Part shown: in pieces, positions 25,694-34,788 of the stretch
Numbering within the stretch: position 1 is the stretch's first letter
Layout of the letters: each line of letters opens with the position of its first letter
Source of the DNA: Streptomyces albiflavescens
GTDB taxonomy: Bacteria; Actinomycetota; Actinomycetes; Streptomycetales; Streptomycetaceae
Direction: 5' to 3'
DNA length: 64,000 bases
Assembly (NCBI RefSeq): GCF_014645835.1
Contig: NZ_BMMM01000016.1
Location: 1 to 64,000 of the forward strand
Notes under the pieces: generated by a model
Seen by the model: the letters and a program-made list of their open reading frames with translations, nothing else
Database searches by the model: none
Told to the model about the DNA's origin: nothing
Translations under genes and position numbers: made by a program

Positions 25694-26862
25694 GCCGTGG
25701 TCTCGTCCCCCCGCCCCGCGGTCCGCGCTGAGGTGGGGAGGGTCAGCCGCACGGCGAAACCCCCCTCGCTCCGCGGGCCGATGCTGATCGTCCCGCCGTA
25801 GAGCTTGGCCCGCTCGCGCATGCCAATCAAGCCGTGCCCGCCGCCCGCCGGGACTCTGTCCGGAATCACCCCCTCTCCGTCGTCCGTGACGCCGACGGTC
25901 ACATGGTGCGCCCGGTAGTGGAGTTCGACGGTCGCACGGGCGTGCCGAGCGTGCTTCAGGATGTTGGTGAGGGCTTCCTGAACGACGCGGTAGGCACAGA
26001 GCTCGACGCCGGGGGCGAGGGGGCGCGGGGTGCCCTCGACGCGCAGTTCGACGGGCACGCCGCCGGCGCGTACGCGCTCGACGAGGTCGCCGAGGCGGGC
26101 GAGGCCCGGCATCGGAGCCGCGGGCGTGCCGTCCGTGTCCCTGAGGTCCTCCTCGCGCAGCACCTGGAGCATCCGGCGCAGTTCGTCGAGGGCCTCCGCG
26201 CTGGTGTCCGCGATGGTGCCCAGCGCGCCACGGGCGGTCGCCGGGTCGGAGTCGAAGACGAAGCGGGCGAGGCCCGCCTGCACCGAGATCACCGACATGT
26301 GATGGGCCACGACGTCGTGCAGCTCCCGCGCCATCCGCCCGCGCTCCTCGGCGACCTCGCGGCGCGCCCGCTCGGCCTGCTCGGCGCGCAGCTCGCGGGC
26401 AAGTTCGGCGGAGCGCCGGGCCAGATAACCGAAGCGCCACAGCACAGCGGAGAAGAGCAGCGCCTGTGCCACGACGGACGCCATGGCGTCGCTCTCGCTG
26501 ACGAACCCGGCGTAGACCCACACCGCGACAAGCAGTCCCGCGCAGAGGGCGGTCGTACGGGCCTGCCGCACCGACGCCACCGTGTAGAGGGCGAGCATGG
26601 GACCGAATGTGCACACCACCGGCCAGTAGCCCGCGGTGATGTACACGACGCTCGCCGCCTGCACCGCGCCGAAGACGACGAGCGGTGCCCTGCCGCGAAA
26701 GGCGACGGGCAGATGCGCGCAGACCACCAACGCGTAGGCGGGGCCGTCGAGTTCGGGCCACCCCTGTGTCACCGACTCCTGCCCGAGCAGGACGGCCACG
26801 CACACCATGGCGAGCGCGATCAGCGTGTCAACGGCGAACGGGCGGGGCGGCCACAAGCGCAT
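25690..26862 (-). CDS. NarL-type sensor histidine kinase (HisKA_3)
   Basis: 390 aa. The N-terminal roughly 165 residues hold about five to six TM segments with no large extracellular loop, so it probably senses a membrane or cell-envelope signal. Then come a basic coiled segment, the HisKA_3 box ELHDVVAHHMSVISVQAG with the phospho-His, and an HATPase domain (EALTNILKHARHA N-box; DDGEG and GGGHGLIGMRERA G-boxes). ATG 26862. First gene of a two-gene operon with the response regulator. DesK/LiaS-like architecture. Confidence 0.93.
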   Translation of the reverse strand: MRLWPPRPFAVDTLIALAMVCVAVLLGQESVTQGWPELDGPAYALVVCAHLPVAFRGRAPLVVFGAVQAASVVYITAGYWPVVCTFGPMLALYTVASVRQARTTALCAGLLVAVWVYAGFVSESDAMASVVAQALLFSAVLWRFGYLARRSAELARELRAEQAERARREVAEERGRMARELHDVVAHHMSVISVQAGLARFVFDSDPATARGALGTIADTSAEALDELRRMLQVLREEDLRDTDGTPAAPMPGLARLGDLVERVRAGGVPVELRVEGTPRPLAPGVELCAYRVVQEALTNILKHARHARATVELHYRAHHVTVGVTDDGEGVIPDRVPAGGGHGLIGMRERAKLYGGTISIGPRSEGGFAVRLTLPTSARTAGRGDETTA

Positions 26863-27024
26863 CGGCGCAGCGTAACGCCGCCTCGGCCGCCCCGCGTCAA
26901 CCTTTGGCGGTACCACGGAAGTTGCAGGAGCGATGCGCCTACCGCGCTCGGTGGGGCGGGAGTTCAAACCGCCGCGGGACGCGGGGCCTGCGGGGCGGCC
27001 CGTACGTTCTGGGACCAGGACGGA

Positions 27025-27084
27025 GCCGGCCGACCACCGGCACCGCGTCCAGAAACGGGCCGGCCGACCACCGGCACCGCATCC
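27025..27084. repeat. Direct repeat upstream of a secreted-protein gene
   Basis: GCCGGCCGACCACCGGCACC occurs at 27025 and 27059 (34-bp period), just before the ribosome site of the gene at 27104. It may be a duplicated operator or a promoter-region slippage product. Confidence 0.7.
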
Positions 27085-27103
27085 GAAGAGGGGAATCGGA
27101 CCC

Positions 27104-27535
27104 ATGACCGCAAGCACCAGCACAAGTACGAGCACGAGCACCGGCACCCGCATCCGCACCCGCATGAGTGCGCGCAAGCGCATCGCGGTCGGCCTGGCCA
27201 CCACCGCCCTCCTGGGCGGAGGCCTGGCCCTCGCCCCCGCGGCGACCGCCGCTGCCAAGGCTCCGACGGCCGACTCCTGCACCAACAACTGGTCGATCTC
27301 CAGCGGCGAGGGCTACGCCAACGGCAAGTGGTGCAACTACGACAGGAAGGTCACCGGGACGGTCCACGACACCAAGTCCGACGGCCGCTGCCCGTTCGTC
27401 CGCGGCCTGCTGCGCGGCGGCGGTTACGTCGACAGCGACTGGGCGGGCCCGAAGGGCGACTCCTCACCGGTACGGCTCTACGCCCCCAGCGGCAAGTCCT
27501 TCTACCAGCTCCAGATGAAGTACATCAACTGCTGA
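27104..27535 (+). CDS. Small secreted Cys-containing protein, unknown function
   Basis: 143 aa from ATG 27104 (GGGGAA site upstream). ATG 27164 is an alternative. The N-terminus carries a run of Thr-Ser dipeptides and Arg-rich residues, then a signal peptide (RIAVGLATTALLGGGLALAPAATAAA). The mature protein of about 95 residues has four Cys (SCTNNWS, KWCNYD, GRCPF and C-terminal INC), consistent with two disulfides. It looks like a compact extracellular domain. No enzyme motif or family recognised. Convergent with DUF3017; a terminator hairpin follows. Confidence 0.78.
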   Translation: MTASTSTSTSTSTGTRIRTRMSARKRIAVGLATTALLGGGLALAPAATAAAKAPTADSCTNNWSISSGEGYANGKWCNYDRKVTGTVHDTKSDGRCPFVRGLLRGGGYVDSDWAGPKGDSSPVRLYAPSGKSFYQLQMKYINC

Positions 27536-27556
27536 GCGACCGCCCGAAAAGCCCGG

Positions 27557-27588
27557 TGGCCCGCGTCCTCCGGGGGAGGCGCGGGCCA
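27557..27588. terminator. Hairpin between convergent genes
   Basis: TGGCCCGCG pairs with CGCGGGCCA (27580-27588), with CCTC/GAGG continuing the stem around CGGGG. Confidence 0.75.
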
Positions 27589-27633
27589 TCGTCGAGCGCG
27601 AGAGACCGGAGCGCGGAGCCGAAGGCTCGGCGC

Positions 27634-28191
27634 TCAGCGAACCGTGAAGTGCAGGGTGTCGTCCAGGAACGGGATCTCCAGCAACGGGTTGGGCTGAGCC
27701 ATCATCGCGAGCAGCACGATGGCCACGCCCAGCACGCCGTACGTGAGCATGTCGGTGAAGCGGGAGCGGACCGCCAGCATGCCCACGCTCGGCAGCGTCC
27801 AGCGCATCACCGCTCCCGCAAGGAGCGCGGCGCCGATGAGAATCGTCCCGAACCGGAACACGTCGAGCGCGACCAGTAGCAGGCCGAGCCCGACCGCCGA
27901 CAGCACCGCGAGGATCGGCCACTGACGCGCGGGCGCCGGAGCGTCCCCGGGCGCCGCCCGGCCGCCGCCCTCGGGCCGCGCGGTGTCCCGGGTGATCCGC
28001 GGGAAGCGCCGCGTGGTGCGCCGCGGCTTCCCCTCGGCGTCGGGCGCGCTGACGGCGTCCGTGACGGTCGGCTCGTCACCGGCGTTCACTGCGTGCCGCA
28101 CGGCCGCCTCCGCATCCCGTACCGCCGACTCGGCGCCGTCGTCGCACGCGCCCCGCGCCTCGCTGTTCTCGGACCGTCCCTCAGCCGACAC
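27634..28191 (-). CDS. DUF3017 membrane protein
   Basis: About 185 aa. A charged cytosolic N-terminus of about 90 residues is followed by three hydrophobic segments (PILAVLSAVGLGLLLVALDV, ILIGAALLAGAVMRWTL, MLTYGVLGVAIVLLAMM) and the conserved end EIPFLDDTLHFTVR typical of DUF3017. It always seems to follow folD in Streptomyces. GTG 28191 is preferred because it has a GGAG-type site and overlaps folD by only 11 bp, whereas ATG 28215 lacks a ribosome site. Function unknown; probably translationally coupled to folD. Confidence 0.83.
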   Translation of the reverse strand: MSAEGRSENSEARGACDDGAESAVRDAEAAVRHAVNAGDEPTVTDAVSAPDAEGKPRRTTRRFPRITRDTARPEGGGRAAPGDAPAPARQWPILAVLSAVGLGLLLVALDVFRFGTILIGAALLAGAVMRWTLPSVGMLAVRSRFTDMLTYGVLGVAIVLLAMMAQPNPLLEIPFLDDTLHFTVR

Positions 28192-29035
28192 TGCGCTCCG
28201 CCGCTTCCACCACATTGACGAGCAGCTGGGCTCGGGTCATCGGGCCCACACCGCCCGGGTTCGGGGAGATCCAGGCGGCGACCTCGGCGACGTCCGGGTG
28301 GACGTCACCGACGATCTTGCCCTCGGCGCTGCGCGAGACACCGACGTCGAGGACGGCGGCGCCCGGCTTCACGTCCTCGGCCCGGACGAGGTGCGCGGAG
28401 CCCGCCGCGGCGACGATGATGTCGGCGCGCTTCAGGTGCGCGGAGAGGTCACGGGTGCCGGTGTGACACTGGGTGACCGTGGCGTTCTCGCTGCGTCGCG
28501 TCAGCAGCAGCGGCATCGGGCGCCCGATGGTCACACCACGGCCGACGACGACCACCTCGGCGCCCTTGATCTCCACGCCGTAGCGTCGGAGCAGGGTGAG
28601 GACACCGTTGGGGGTGCAGGGCAGCGGGGCCGGCTCGTTCAGCACGAGTCGCCCGAGGTTCATCGGGTGCAGGCCGTCCGCGTCCTTGCCCGGGTCCATC
28701 AGCTCAAGGATGCGGTTCTCGTCGATGCCCTTGGGGAGCGGCAGCTGGACGATGTAGCCGGTGCAGGCGGGGTCCTCGTTCAGCTCGCGGACCACCGCCT
28801 CGATCTCCTCCTGCGTGGCGGTCGCGGGCAGTTCACGCTGGATGGAGGCGATGCCGACCTCGGCGCAGTCGCGGTGCTTGCCCGCGACGTACTTCTGGCT
28901 GCCGGGGTCGTCCCCGACCAGGATCGTCCCAAGGCCGGGCGTGACGCCCTTCTCCTTCAGGGCCGCCACGCGGACGGTCAGATCGGACTTGATCGCGGCT
29001 GCGGTGGCCTTGCCATCGAGAATCTGGGCGGTCAT
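28181..29035 (-). CDS. folD: Bifunctional methylene-THF dehydrogenase / methenyl-THF cyclohydrolase
   Basis: Converts methylene-THF to 10-formyl-THF in two steps, feeding PurN/PurH encoded 5 kb away. 284 aa, standard length. It has the K/Y catalytic region with GSQKYVAGKHRDCAEVGI, PLPKGIDENRIL, DGLHPMN, PCTPNGVLTLL, and the NADP-binding VVVGRGVTIGRPMPLLL followed by DVGVSR. ATG 29035 is chosen because upstream in-frame codons give non-conserved residues. Unlike glyA, no ZTP aptamer is visible upstream. Operon with DUF3017. Confidence 0.96.
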   Translation of the reverse strand: MTAQILDGKATAAAIKSDLTVRVAALKEKGVTPGLGTILVGDDPGSQKYVAGKHRDCAEVGIASIQRELPATATQEEIEAVVRELNEDPACTGYIVQLPLPKGIDENRILELMDPGKDADGLHPMNLGRLVLNEPAPLPCTPNGVLTLLRRYGVEIKGAEVVVVGRGVTIGRPMPLLLTRRSENATVTQCHTGTRDLSAHLKRADIIVAAAGSAHLVRAEDVKPGAAVLDVGVSRSAEGKIVGDVHPDVAEVAAWISPNPGGVGPMTRAQLLVNVVEAAERSVG

Positions 29036-29343
29036 GACCCCATCCTCCCGGATGACCGGGTCCTGGTTCCAATCCGGGCTCCCGGCAGCCGTCCCGCGCC
29101 CCCTCGGGGGCCCCACCGCACCGCTTCGGCCGGCGTCAGGCGCCCGTTTCGACCGTATCCGGCCATGATCACCGTGTTGCACTTGCACAACACATAAGGA
29201 ATGCGGCTGGACAAGTAAGAGTCGGCTAAAGAACGATGAGCAGACAGTGCCGCGGGCAGTACCGGGGGGACGAACCGCTCTGTAGAAATTCCTCCGAACC
29301 GTGCCGCGTCGTCCCCGTACCAGGCAACGGAGGAAAACCCGCC

Positions 29344-29997
29344 ATGAGTTTCGGCGACCCGAACAACCCTTACGGGCAGCCGCCCCAGCAGCCCCCGGCC
29401 GCTCCGCCGACCCCTCCCGGCTACGGCTACCCCCAGGCCCCACCCGGCGTACCCCCGCAGGGCTACGGCTACCCGCAGCAGCCGGCGTACCCCGGCTACC
29501 CGGGCGGCAACCAGATGCTTCCGCAGACGATGCCGGGGCTTCTGGTCACGGCCCGCGTGTTCCTGTTCATCATCTCCGCGGTGCAGATCATCGCGGCTCT
29601 CGCCTGGTTCTACATCGCTGCCTTCGCGAACGACATCTCGAACGCGGCGGACAGCTACAGCTCGTCGTCGGACGATCCGTTCAGCGCGTTCAGTGACGGT
29701 GCCGACATCGCCACGGGCCTTCTGGTGGTCATCGGCCTGATCGCGGCGGCCCTCGCGACCCTCTCGATCACGCTCGGCGTGAAGTTCGGCAAGGGCGGCC
29801 AGGGCATCCGCATCACCACCGTCATCTACGGTGCGCTCGGCGGGATCGTCGGTCTGATCCTGCTCTTCGGCGGCCTCGACTCCGGCATGGCCTCCGCCGT
29901 GATCCTCCCGCTGATCTGGGTCGTCTTCGCCGCCATCATCACGGCGGCGCCGGTCGTACCCAGCGGCACCGCCTGGTTCGCACGCCCGCGCTACTGA
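29344..29997 (+). CDS. Membrane protein with Pro/Gly/Tyr-rich N-terminus
   Basis: 217 aa from ATG 29344 (ACGGAGGAAAA site). The first roughly 60 residues are a low-complexity GYGYPQ/PPQQPP tail, followed by four TM segments (about residues 65-93, 125-148, 158-180, 185-205). Between TM1 and TM2 is a Ser/Asp-rich loop. The N-terminal tail resembles those of actinobacterial DUF4190/DUF4870-like proteins that bind cell-division or WW-like partners. No catalytic motif. A terminator hairpin follows. Confidence 0.78.
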   Translation: MSFGDPNNPYGQPPQQPPAAPPTPPGYGYPQAPPGVPPQGYGYPQQPAYPGYPGGNQMLPQTMPGLLVTARVFLFIISAVQIIAALAWFYIAAFANDISNAADSYSSSSDDPFSAFSDGADIATGLLVVIGLIAAALATLSITLGVKFGKGGQGIRITTVIYGALGGIVGLILLFGGLDSGMASAVILPLIWVVFAAIITAAPVVPSGTAWFARPRY

Positions 29998-30038
29998 ACT
30001 GCCCGGCGTTACTGAACAGTTCACGCCATTCGCTCCAA

Positions 30039-30076
30039 GGGCCGTGTCTCACCCTGCACAAGGGGGGACACGGCCC
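30039..30076 (+). terminator. Terminator hairpin
   Basis: GGGCCGTGTC (30039-30048) pairs with GACACGGCCC (30067-30076), 42 nt after the stop of the membrane protein and before the FHA gene. Confidence 0.8.
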
Positions 30077-30131
30077 TGGTGCGTCTGTCTACCCTGATTC
30101 CCGTAGCCGCGCGTGCACGGGGAGACGGACC

Positions 30132-30878
30132 TTGTACAGCATCATCGTGGTACCTCCGCCGACCACGGAGGCCGAGCGCAACGCCCCCCAGTTCCACCTC
30201 GCTCCCGGAGAGCGCCTCACCTTCGGCCGGTCCGCCGCGGACAACGACCTCGCGATCGCCCACGAGGGCGTCTCCCGCGCGGCCGGCGTGATCACCGCGC
30301 AGAGCGCCTTCTGGGTGCTGAGCAACCTCTCGTCGAGCCAGACCTACGTCGTGGAGAACCCGGAGGGCGCCGGCGAGCACATCAAGGTCGGCCCCGGGCG
30401 CCTCGACGCGCCCGTCCCCTTCGAGTTCTCCCGGATCGTGCTGCCCGCGGCGGGCGACCTGCTGCCCATCGAGGTGTGGGCGCCCCGCCACGACTATCTG
30501 CGCTCCCCCGGCTCCCTCGACGGCGCGACGACCGCGCCCGCCTTCTCCGTCGACCGCACCAAGCGGTACTTCGCGGTCCTCGCCGCCCTGTGCGAACCCC
30601 GCCTGCGGGGCGAACCGCACGCCCCGATCCCCACGGTCGACCAGGTCGTGGACCGGCTGCGCCCCCTCTGGCCGTCCGCCGGCCGCACCACCGTGCAGTG
30701 GAACATCGACTACCTGGCGGTGAAGCTGCGCCTCAAGCCCGGCCCCGACACGGCGGACGCGGGCCCACGCCTGAACGGCAAGAAGGAGTCCCTGGTCTCC
30801 CTGGCGCTCCGCTTCGACCTCGTACGCGAGGACGATCTGGTCATCCTGACAGCACCGCCGACCCGGTCCGGCCGGTGA
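30132..30878 (+). CDS. FHA-domain protein
   Basis: 248 aa from TTG 30132 (ACGGGGAGA site). The N-terminal FHA domain (about 25-105) keeps FGRSAADNDLAI and the SR of the phospho-Thr pocket, but the usual SRxH is SRAA. The C-terminal half (TKRYFAVLAALCEPRLRG ... VDQVVDRLRPLWPSAGRTTVQWNIDYLAVKLRLK ... SLALRFDLV) reads as a winged-helix-like module. Its stop overlaps the kinase GTG by 4 bp. FHA domains bind phosphothreonine, so it is probably the substrate or adaptor of the coupled kinase. Confidence 0.87.
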   Translation: MYSIIVVPPPTTEAERNAPQFHLAPGERLTFGRSAADNDLAIAHEGVSRAAGVITAQSAFWVLSNLSSSQTYVVENPEGAGEHIKVGPGRLDAPVPFEFSRIVLPAAGDLLPIEVWAPRHDYLRSPGSLDGATTAPAFSVDRTKRYFAVLAALCEPRLRGEPHAPIPTVDQVVDRLRPLWPSAGRTTVQWNIDYLAVKLRLKPGPDTADAGPRLNGKKESLVSLALRFDLVREDDLVILTAPPTRSGR

Positions 30879-32458
30879 GCGATCCGTACGCCGTGCAGGT
30901 GCCCAAGGGGTATCGGGTGGGCAGTTGGGAGGTACGCGAGCCGATCGCCACGGGGGCCTTCGGGAGCGTGTACGCGGCACGGCGGACCGGCCCGTCCGAC
31001 AACCTCCCGTCCGACGACCTCCCGTCCGACGACCTCCCCTCCACCGCCGCCCTCAAGTTCCTGCCGACCGGCACCCACACGCCCCGCCAACTGACCCATC
31101 TGCGCGAACTGGCAGAGCGCGAGCTGGAGTTGCTCAGCAGGTTGCGCTCCGCGCCCCGTCTGATCCGGCTGTACGAGACCCTGACCGTCGACGATCCGGC
31201 GCACCCCGAACTCGACGGCGCCACCGTCCTCGTACTGGAGAAGGCGGACGGCTCCCTGGCCGCGCTGCTGTCCCGGGCCCCGCGCCCCGCCGCCGGTCCG
31301 GCGCTGCTCGCACAGATCTGCGAGGGGCTGGCCCAGCTGCACCGGGCGGGCTGGGTGCACGGAGACCTGAAACCGGCCAACGTGCTGCTGATGGAGGACG
31401 GTTCGGCCCGGCTCGCCGACTTCAACATGGCCGCCGAGCTGGACGGCACCCACGCCTACACGCCCGCCTTCTCGACGCCCGACTACACCCCGCCCGAGCT
31501 GCTGTGGGCCGAGATCGGCGAACGGGGCCGCCGCATCAGACCGTCGGCCGACATCTGGGCCTTCGGCGTCCTGGCCCATCTCGTGCTCACCGATTCCTAT
31601 CCCCTGCCCGGCGGCACCCCGTCGGCCCGCAGGGACGCGGCGGTCGCCTATGCGCGTGGCACCGACGAGCTGCGTCTTTCTCCTCGGCTGCCGGACATCT
31701 GGCGGGAGATCGTGCGGGACTGTCTGGCCCGTACGCACCAGGAGCGGATCACCGGAGAGGCGCTGCTGCGACGGGTGGAGTCGGCGGCCGGAACGGCCCG
31801 TTCGGCGCGCGTGCCACGACGGCCGGTTCGCGGTGGCCGGGCGGTCCTGGGCGCTGCGGCAGGGGTGGTCGCGGTGGCCGCGCTCGCGTACGGGATCAGT
31901 GCGATCGCGAACGACGGAGGGGACGCGCAGGAGCCCGGCGCGAAGCGGACGGCCAAGGTGAGCGCGGCGCGCTACGGCGCCTCCGAACTCCGTACGGACA
32001 AGGGCGTTCCCGTCGCGTACCGCGCCCTGATCGTCGACTCGGCGCACGACTGCGTGCAGGCGCCGGTCACACCGGGGCTGATCGCCGCGATGCTGAAGTC
32101 CGAGAGCAACTTCGATGCCCAGCTCTCCGATCCCGCCATGGACGAGTACGGAATCGCCCGCTGGACTCCGCGCGTACTGCGCTACTACCTGCGCTCCGAC
32201 GGAAAGCCGACGGCCAAGGTCCCCGAACCCCCCTTCACCCCCGCCCAGTCCATCCCGGCCATGAGCCGCTATCTGTGCGCGATCGTGCCGCGGCTCAGGT
32301 CGGGCCTGGACGGCGACGAGAAGGTGCTGGTCGCCGCCGCGTATCGGACCTCGTACCGGAAAGTGAACGACGCGGGCGGAGTTCCCCCGAAGGTCCGCGC
32401 CTACGCCGACCGCGTCGCTCACTACCTCAAGGAGTACACCCCGCCGGGCAAGAAGTGA
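30875..32458 (+). CDS. Ser/Thr protein kinase with extracellular lytic-transglycosylase-like domain
   Basis: 527 aa from GTG 30875. The kinase domain (about 15-300) has G-loop GAFGSVY, K61 (ALKFL), catalytic loop HGDLKPANVLL (D164, N169), metal site DFN (D182) in place of DFG, PDYTPPE and DIWAFGVL. A TM spans about 323-345. The outer part (about 365-525) resembles an SLT/lysozyme fold: LIAAMLKSESNFDA with E410 in the catalytic position, YGIARWTP, and the C-terminal AAYRTS...GGVPPKVRAYADRVAHYL matching AAYNAG...YVxxV. A PSDDL 15-bp repeat lies between the G-loop and K61. It probably links peptidoglycan to signalling through the FHA partner. Confidence 0.88.
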   Translation: MSDPYAVQVPKGYRVGSWEVREPIATGAFGSVYAARRTGPSDNLPSDDLPSDDLPSTAALKFLPTGTHTPRQLTHLRELAERELELLSRLRSAPRLIRLYETLTVDDPAHPELDGATVLVLEKADGSLAALLSRAPRPAAGPALLAQICEGLAQLHRAGWVHGDLKPANVLLMEDGSARLADFNMAAELDGTHAYTPAFSTPDYTPPELLWAEIGERGRRIRPSADIWAFGVLAHLVLTDSYPLPGGTPSARRDAAVAYARGTDELRLSPRLPDIWREIVRDCLARTHQERITGEALLRRVESAAGTARSARVPRRPVRGGRAVLGAAAGVVAVAALAYGISAIANDGGDAQEPGAKRTAKVSAARYGASELRTDKGVPVAYRALIVDSAHDCVQAPVTPGLIAAMLKSESNFDAQLSDPAMDEYGIARWTPRVLRYYLRSDGKPTAKVPEPPFTPAQSIPAMSRYLCAIVPRLRSGLDGDEKVLVAAAYRTSYRKVNDAGGVPPKVRAYADRVAHYLKEYTPPGKK

Positions 32459-32550
32459 CCCTGAGAGTTCTGAGGTACCGCTCGGCGGCCTCCGTCGCCA
32501 CCATGGCCGTGTCACCCATCGGCCGGGGACGCCCGATCGCCTGCCGACGC

Positions 32551-32594
32551 GCCGCGGCCTCCGGCTCCCGCGGGGGAGGGCCGGAGGCCGCGGC
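32551..32594. terminator. Terminator hairpin between convergent kinase and purH
   Basis: GCCGCGGCCTCCGGC (32551) pairs perfectly with GCCGGAGGCCGCGGC (32580-32594). A 15-bp stem, probably bidirectional. Confidence 0.85.
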
Positions 32595-32608
32595 GTCGCT
32601 GGGCGGGC

Positions 32609-34171
32609 TCAGTGGAAGAAGTGGCGCGTCCCCGTGAAGTACATCGTGATACCGGCCTTCTTCGCGGCCTCCACGACCAGCTCGTCACGGACCGAACCGC
32701 CGGGCTGGACCACGGCCTTCACGCCCGCCTCGGCGAGGATCTCCAGGCCGTCGGGGAACGGGAAGAACGCGTCCGAGGCGGCGTACGAGTCGCGGGCACG
32801 CTCGGCGCCCGCCCGCTCCACGGCGAGCTTCGCCGAGTCGACGCGGTTGACCTGGCCCATGCCGACGCCGACCGAGGCGCCGTCCTTGGCGAGCAGGATC
32901 GCGTTGGACTTCACCGCGCGGCAGGCCCGCCAGGCGAAGGCCAGTTCGTCGAGCTCGCCCTCGTTCAGGGCTTCGCCGGTGGCGAGGGTCCAGCTCCGCG
33001 GGTTGTCGCCGTCGGCCTGGAGGCGGTCGGTGACCTGGAGCAGCGCGCCTCCGTCGATCTGCTTGACCTCGGTCGGGTTCGCGGGCGCCTTGTGGGCGCG
33101 CAGCACGCGGATGTTCTTCTTCTTGGTGAGGGCTTCGAGGGCGCCGTCCTCGTACTCGGGCGCCACGATCACCTCGGTGAAGATCTCCGCGACCTGCTCC
33201 GCCATCTCCTTCGTCACCGGCCGGTTGACCGCGATGACACCGCCGAACGCCGACAGCGGGTCACAGGCGTGCGCCTTGCGGTGCGCCTCGGCGACGTTGG
33301 AGGCGACCGCGATACCGCACGGGTTGGCGTGCTTGATGATCGCGACGCAGGGGTCCGCGTGGTCGTACGCGGCACGGCGCGCGGCGTCCGTGTCCGTGTA
33401 GTTGTTGTACGACATCTCCTTGCCGTGCAGCTGCTCGGCCTCGGCGAGACCGCCCGTGCCGTCGACATACAGCGCGGCGCCCTGGTGCGGGTTCTCGCCG
33501 TAGCGGAGGGTGTTCTTGCGCTCGTAGGTGTGACCGAGGAAGTCCGGGAAGCCGCTGGCGTCGGCCGCGGCGTAGTCGTCCGCGAACCAGCTCGCCACCG
33601 CCACGTCGTACGAGGCGGTGTGCTGGAAGGCCTCGGCGGCAAGCCGCTTGCGGGTACGGAGGTCGAAGCCACCGGACTTGACGGCGGAGAGTACGTCCCC
33701 GTACCGCGCCGGGCTGGTCACCACGGCAACGGAGGGATGGTTCTTGGCCGCGGCCCGGACCATCGAAGGACCGCCGATGTCGATCTGCTCGACACACTCG
33801 TCGGGCGTCGCGCCCGAGGCGACGGTCTCGCGGAACGGGTAGAGGTTGACGACGACGAGGTCGAACGGCTCGACACCGAGCTCTTCGAGCTGGCGACGGT
33901 GATCGGGGAGCCGCAGGTCGGCGAGGATGCCCGCGTGGACCTTCGGGTGCAGGGTCTTGACGCGGCCGTCCAGGCACTCGGGGAAGCCGGTCAGCTCCTC
34001 GACCTTGGTGACGGGGACGCCGGCGGAGGCGATACGGGCGGCGGTGGAGCCGGTGGAGACAAGCTCGACGCCGGCTTCGTGCAGCCCGCGAGCCAGCTCC
34101 TCGAGCCCGGTCTTGTCGTAGACGCTGACGAGCGCCCGGCGAAGGGGCCGCTTGTTGCTCTCGGCGGTCAC
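32609..34171 (-). CDS. purH: Bifunctional AICAR transformylase / IMP cyclohydrolase
   Basis: Last two steps of IMP synthesis: AICAR plus 10-formyl-THF to FAICAR, then ring closure. 520 aa, standard. The N-terminal IMP cyclohydrolase domain has RALVSVYDKTGLEELARGL, STGSTA, GRVKTLHPKVHAGIL and IDIGGPSMVRAAAKN. The C-terminal transformylase has LRYGENPHQ, KHANPCGIA, DPLSAFGG and MGQVNRVDSAKLA, ending TGTRHFFH. GTG 34171 overlaps the purN stop (GTGA). Substrates link it to folD and glyA in the window. Confidence 0.97.
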   Translation of the reverse strand: MTAESNKRPLRRALVSVYDKTGLEELARGLHEAGVELVSTGSTAARIASAGVPVTKVEELTGFPECLDGRVKTLHPKVHAGILADLRLPDHRRQLEELGVEPFDLVVVNLYPFRETVASGATPDECVEQIDIGGPSMVRAAAKNHPSVAVVTSPARYGDVLSAVKSGGFDLRTRKRLAAEAFQHTASYDVAVASWFADDYAAADASGFPDFLGHTYERKNTLRYGENPHQGAALYVDGTGGLAEAEQLHGKEMSYNNYTDTDAARRAAYDHADPCVAIIKHANPCGIAVASNVAEAHRKAHACDPLSAFGGVIAVNRPVTKEMAEQVAEIFTEVIVAPEYEDGALEALTKKKNIRVLRAHKAPANPTEVKQIDGGALLQVTDRLQADGDNPRSWTLATGEALNEGELDELAFAWRACRAVKSNAILLAKDGASVGVGMGQVNRVDSAKLAVERAGAERARDSYAASDAFFPFPDGLEILAEAGVKAVVQPGGSVRDELVVEAAKKAGITMYFTGTRHFFH

Positions 34172-34788
34172 TGGATAACTACCTTTCGTCCCTCAATGCG
34201 ATAGCCGTTGCGGGCGAGCCGCCCCACGACATCGACGAGCAGCCTTCGCTCGACTTCCTTGATGCGCTCGTGCAGAGCGCTCTCGTCGTCCTCGTCCCGG
34301 ACCTCCACCACGCCCTGAGCGATGATCGGTCCGGTGTCGACGCCGTCGTCGACGAAGTGGACGGTGCATCCGGCGACCTTCGCGCCGTATGCGAGCGCGT
34401 CGCGCACGCCGTGGGTCCCCGGGAAACTGGGCAGCAGTGCGGGATGCGTGTTGACGAAGCGCCCACCGAACCGAGCCAGGAATTCCTTCCCCACGATCTT
34501 CATGAACCCCGCGGAGATGACGAGGTCGGGCTCATGGGCGGAGACGGCCTCGGCGAGAGCCTCGTCCCACGCGTCCCGGCTGTCGTAGTCCTTGACCCGG
34601 CGGACGAAGGTGGGGATGCCGGCCCGCTCGGCACGCGCGAGCCCCTCGATACCGTCCCGATCGGCCCCGACGGCCACGATCTCGGCTCCATAGGCCTCGG
34701 CGCCGTGGGTCGCGATGGCATCGAGCAGTGCCTGCAGATTCGTACCTGATCCGGAGACCAGCACGACGAGGCGCTTGGCCTTGGCCAC
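34168..34788 (-). CDS. purN: Phosphoribosylglycinamide formyltransferase
   Basis: Transfers formyl from 10-formyl-THF to GAR. 206 aa. GSGTNLQALLDAI binds phosphate, and the catalytic Asn-His-Asp set is in NTHPALLPSFPGTHG and HFVDDGVDTGPII. The start is GTG 34788 (VAKAKRLVVLVSGSG), the only codon giving the family N-terminus. First gene of the purN-purH operon with a 4-bp overlap. Its upstream region holds a long hairpin-repeat array beginning about 220 bp away. Confidence 0.95.
   Translation of the reverse strand: MAKAKRLVVLVSGSGTNLQALLDAIATHGAEAYGAEIVAVGADRDGIEGLARAERAGIPTFVRRVKDYDSRDAWDEALAEAVSAHEPDLVISAGFMKIVGKEFLARFGGRFVNTHPALLPSFPGTHGVRDALAYGAKVAGCTVHFVDDGVDTGPIIAQGVVEVRDEDDESALHERIKEVERRLLVDVVGRLARNGYRIEGRKVVIQ

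Noticed and set aside
28036..29340. ZTP riboswitch upstream of folD
   Set aside because: The pfl blocks GGGxCGTGACTGGCG and CGCCTGGGC were not found in the folD leader.
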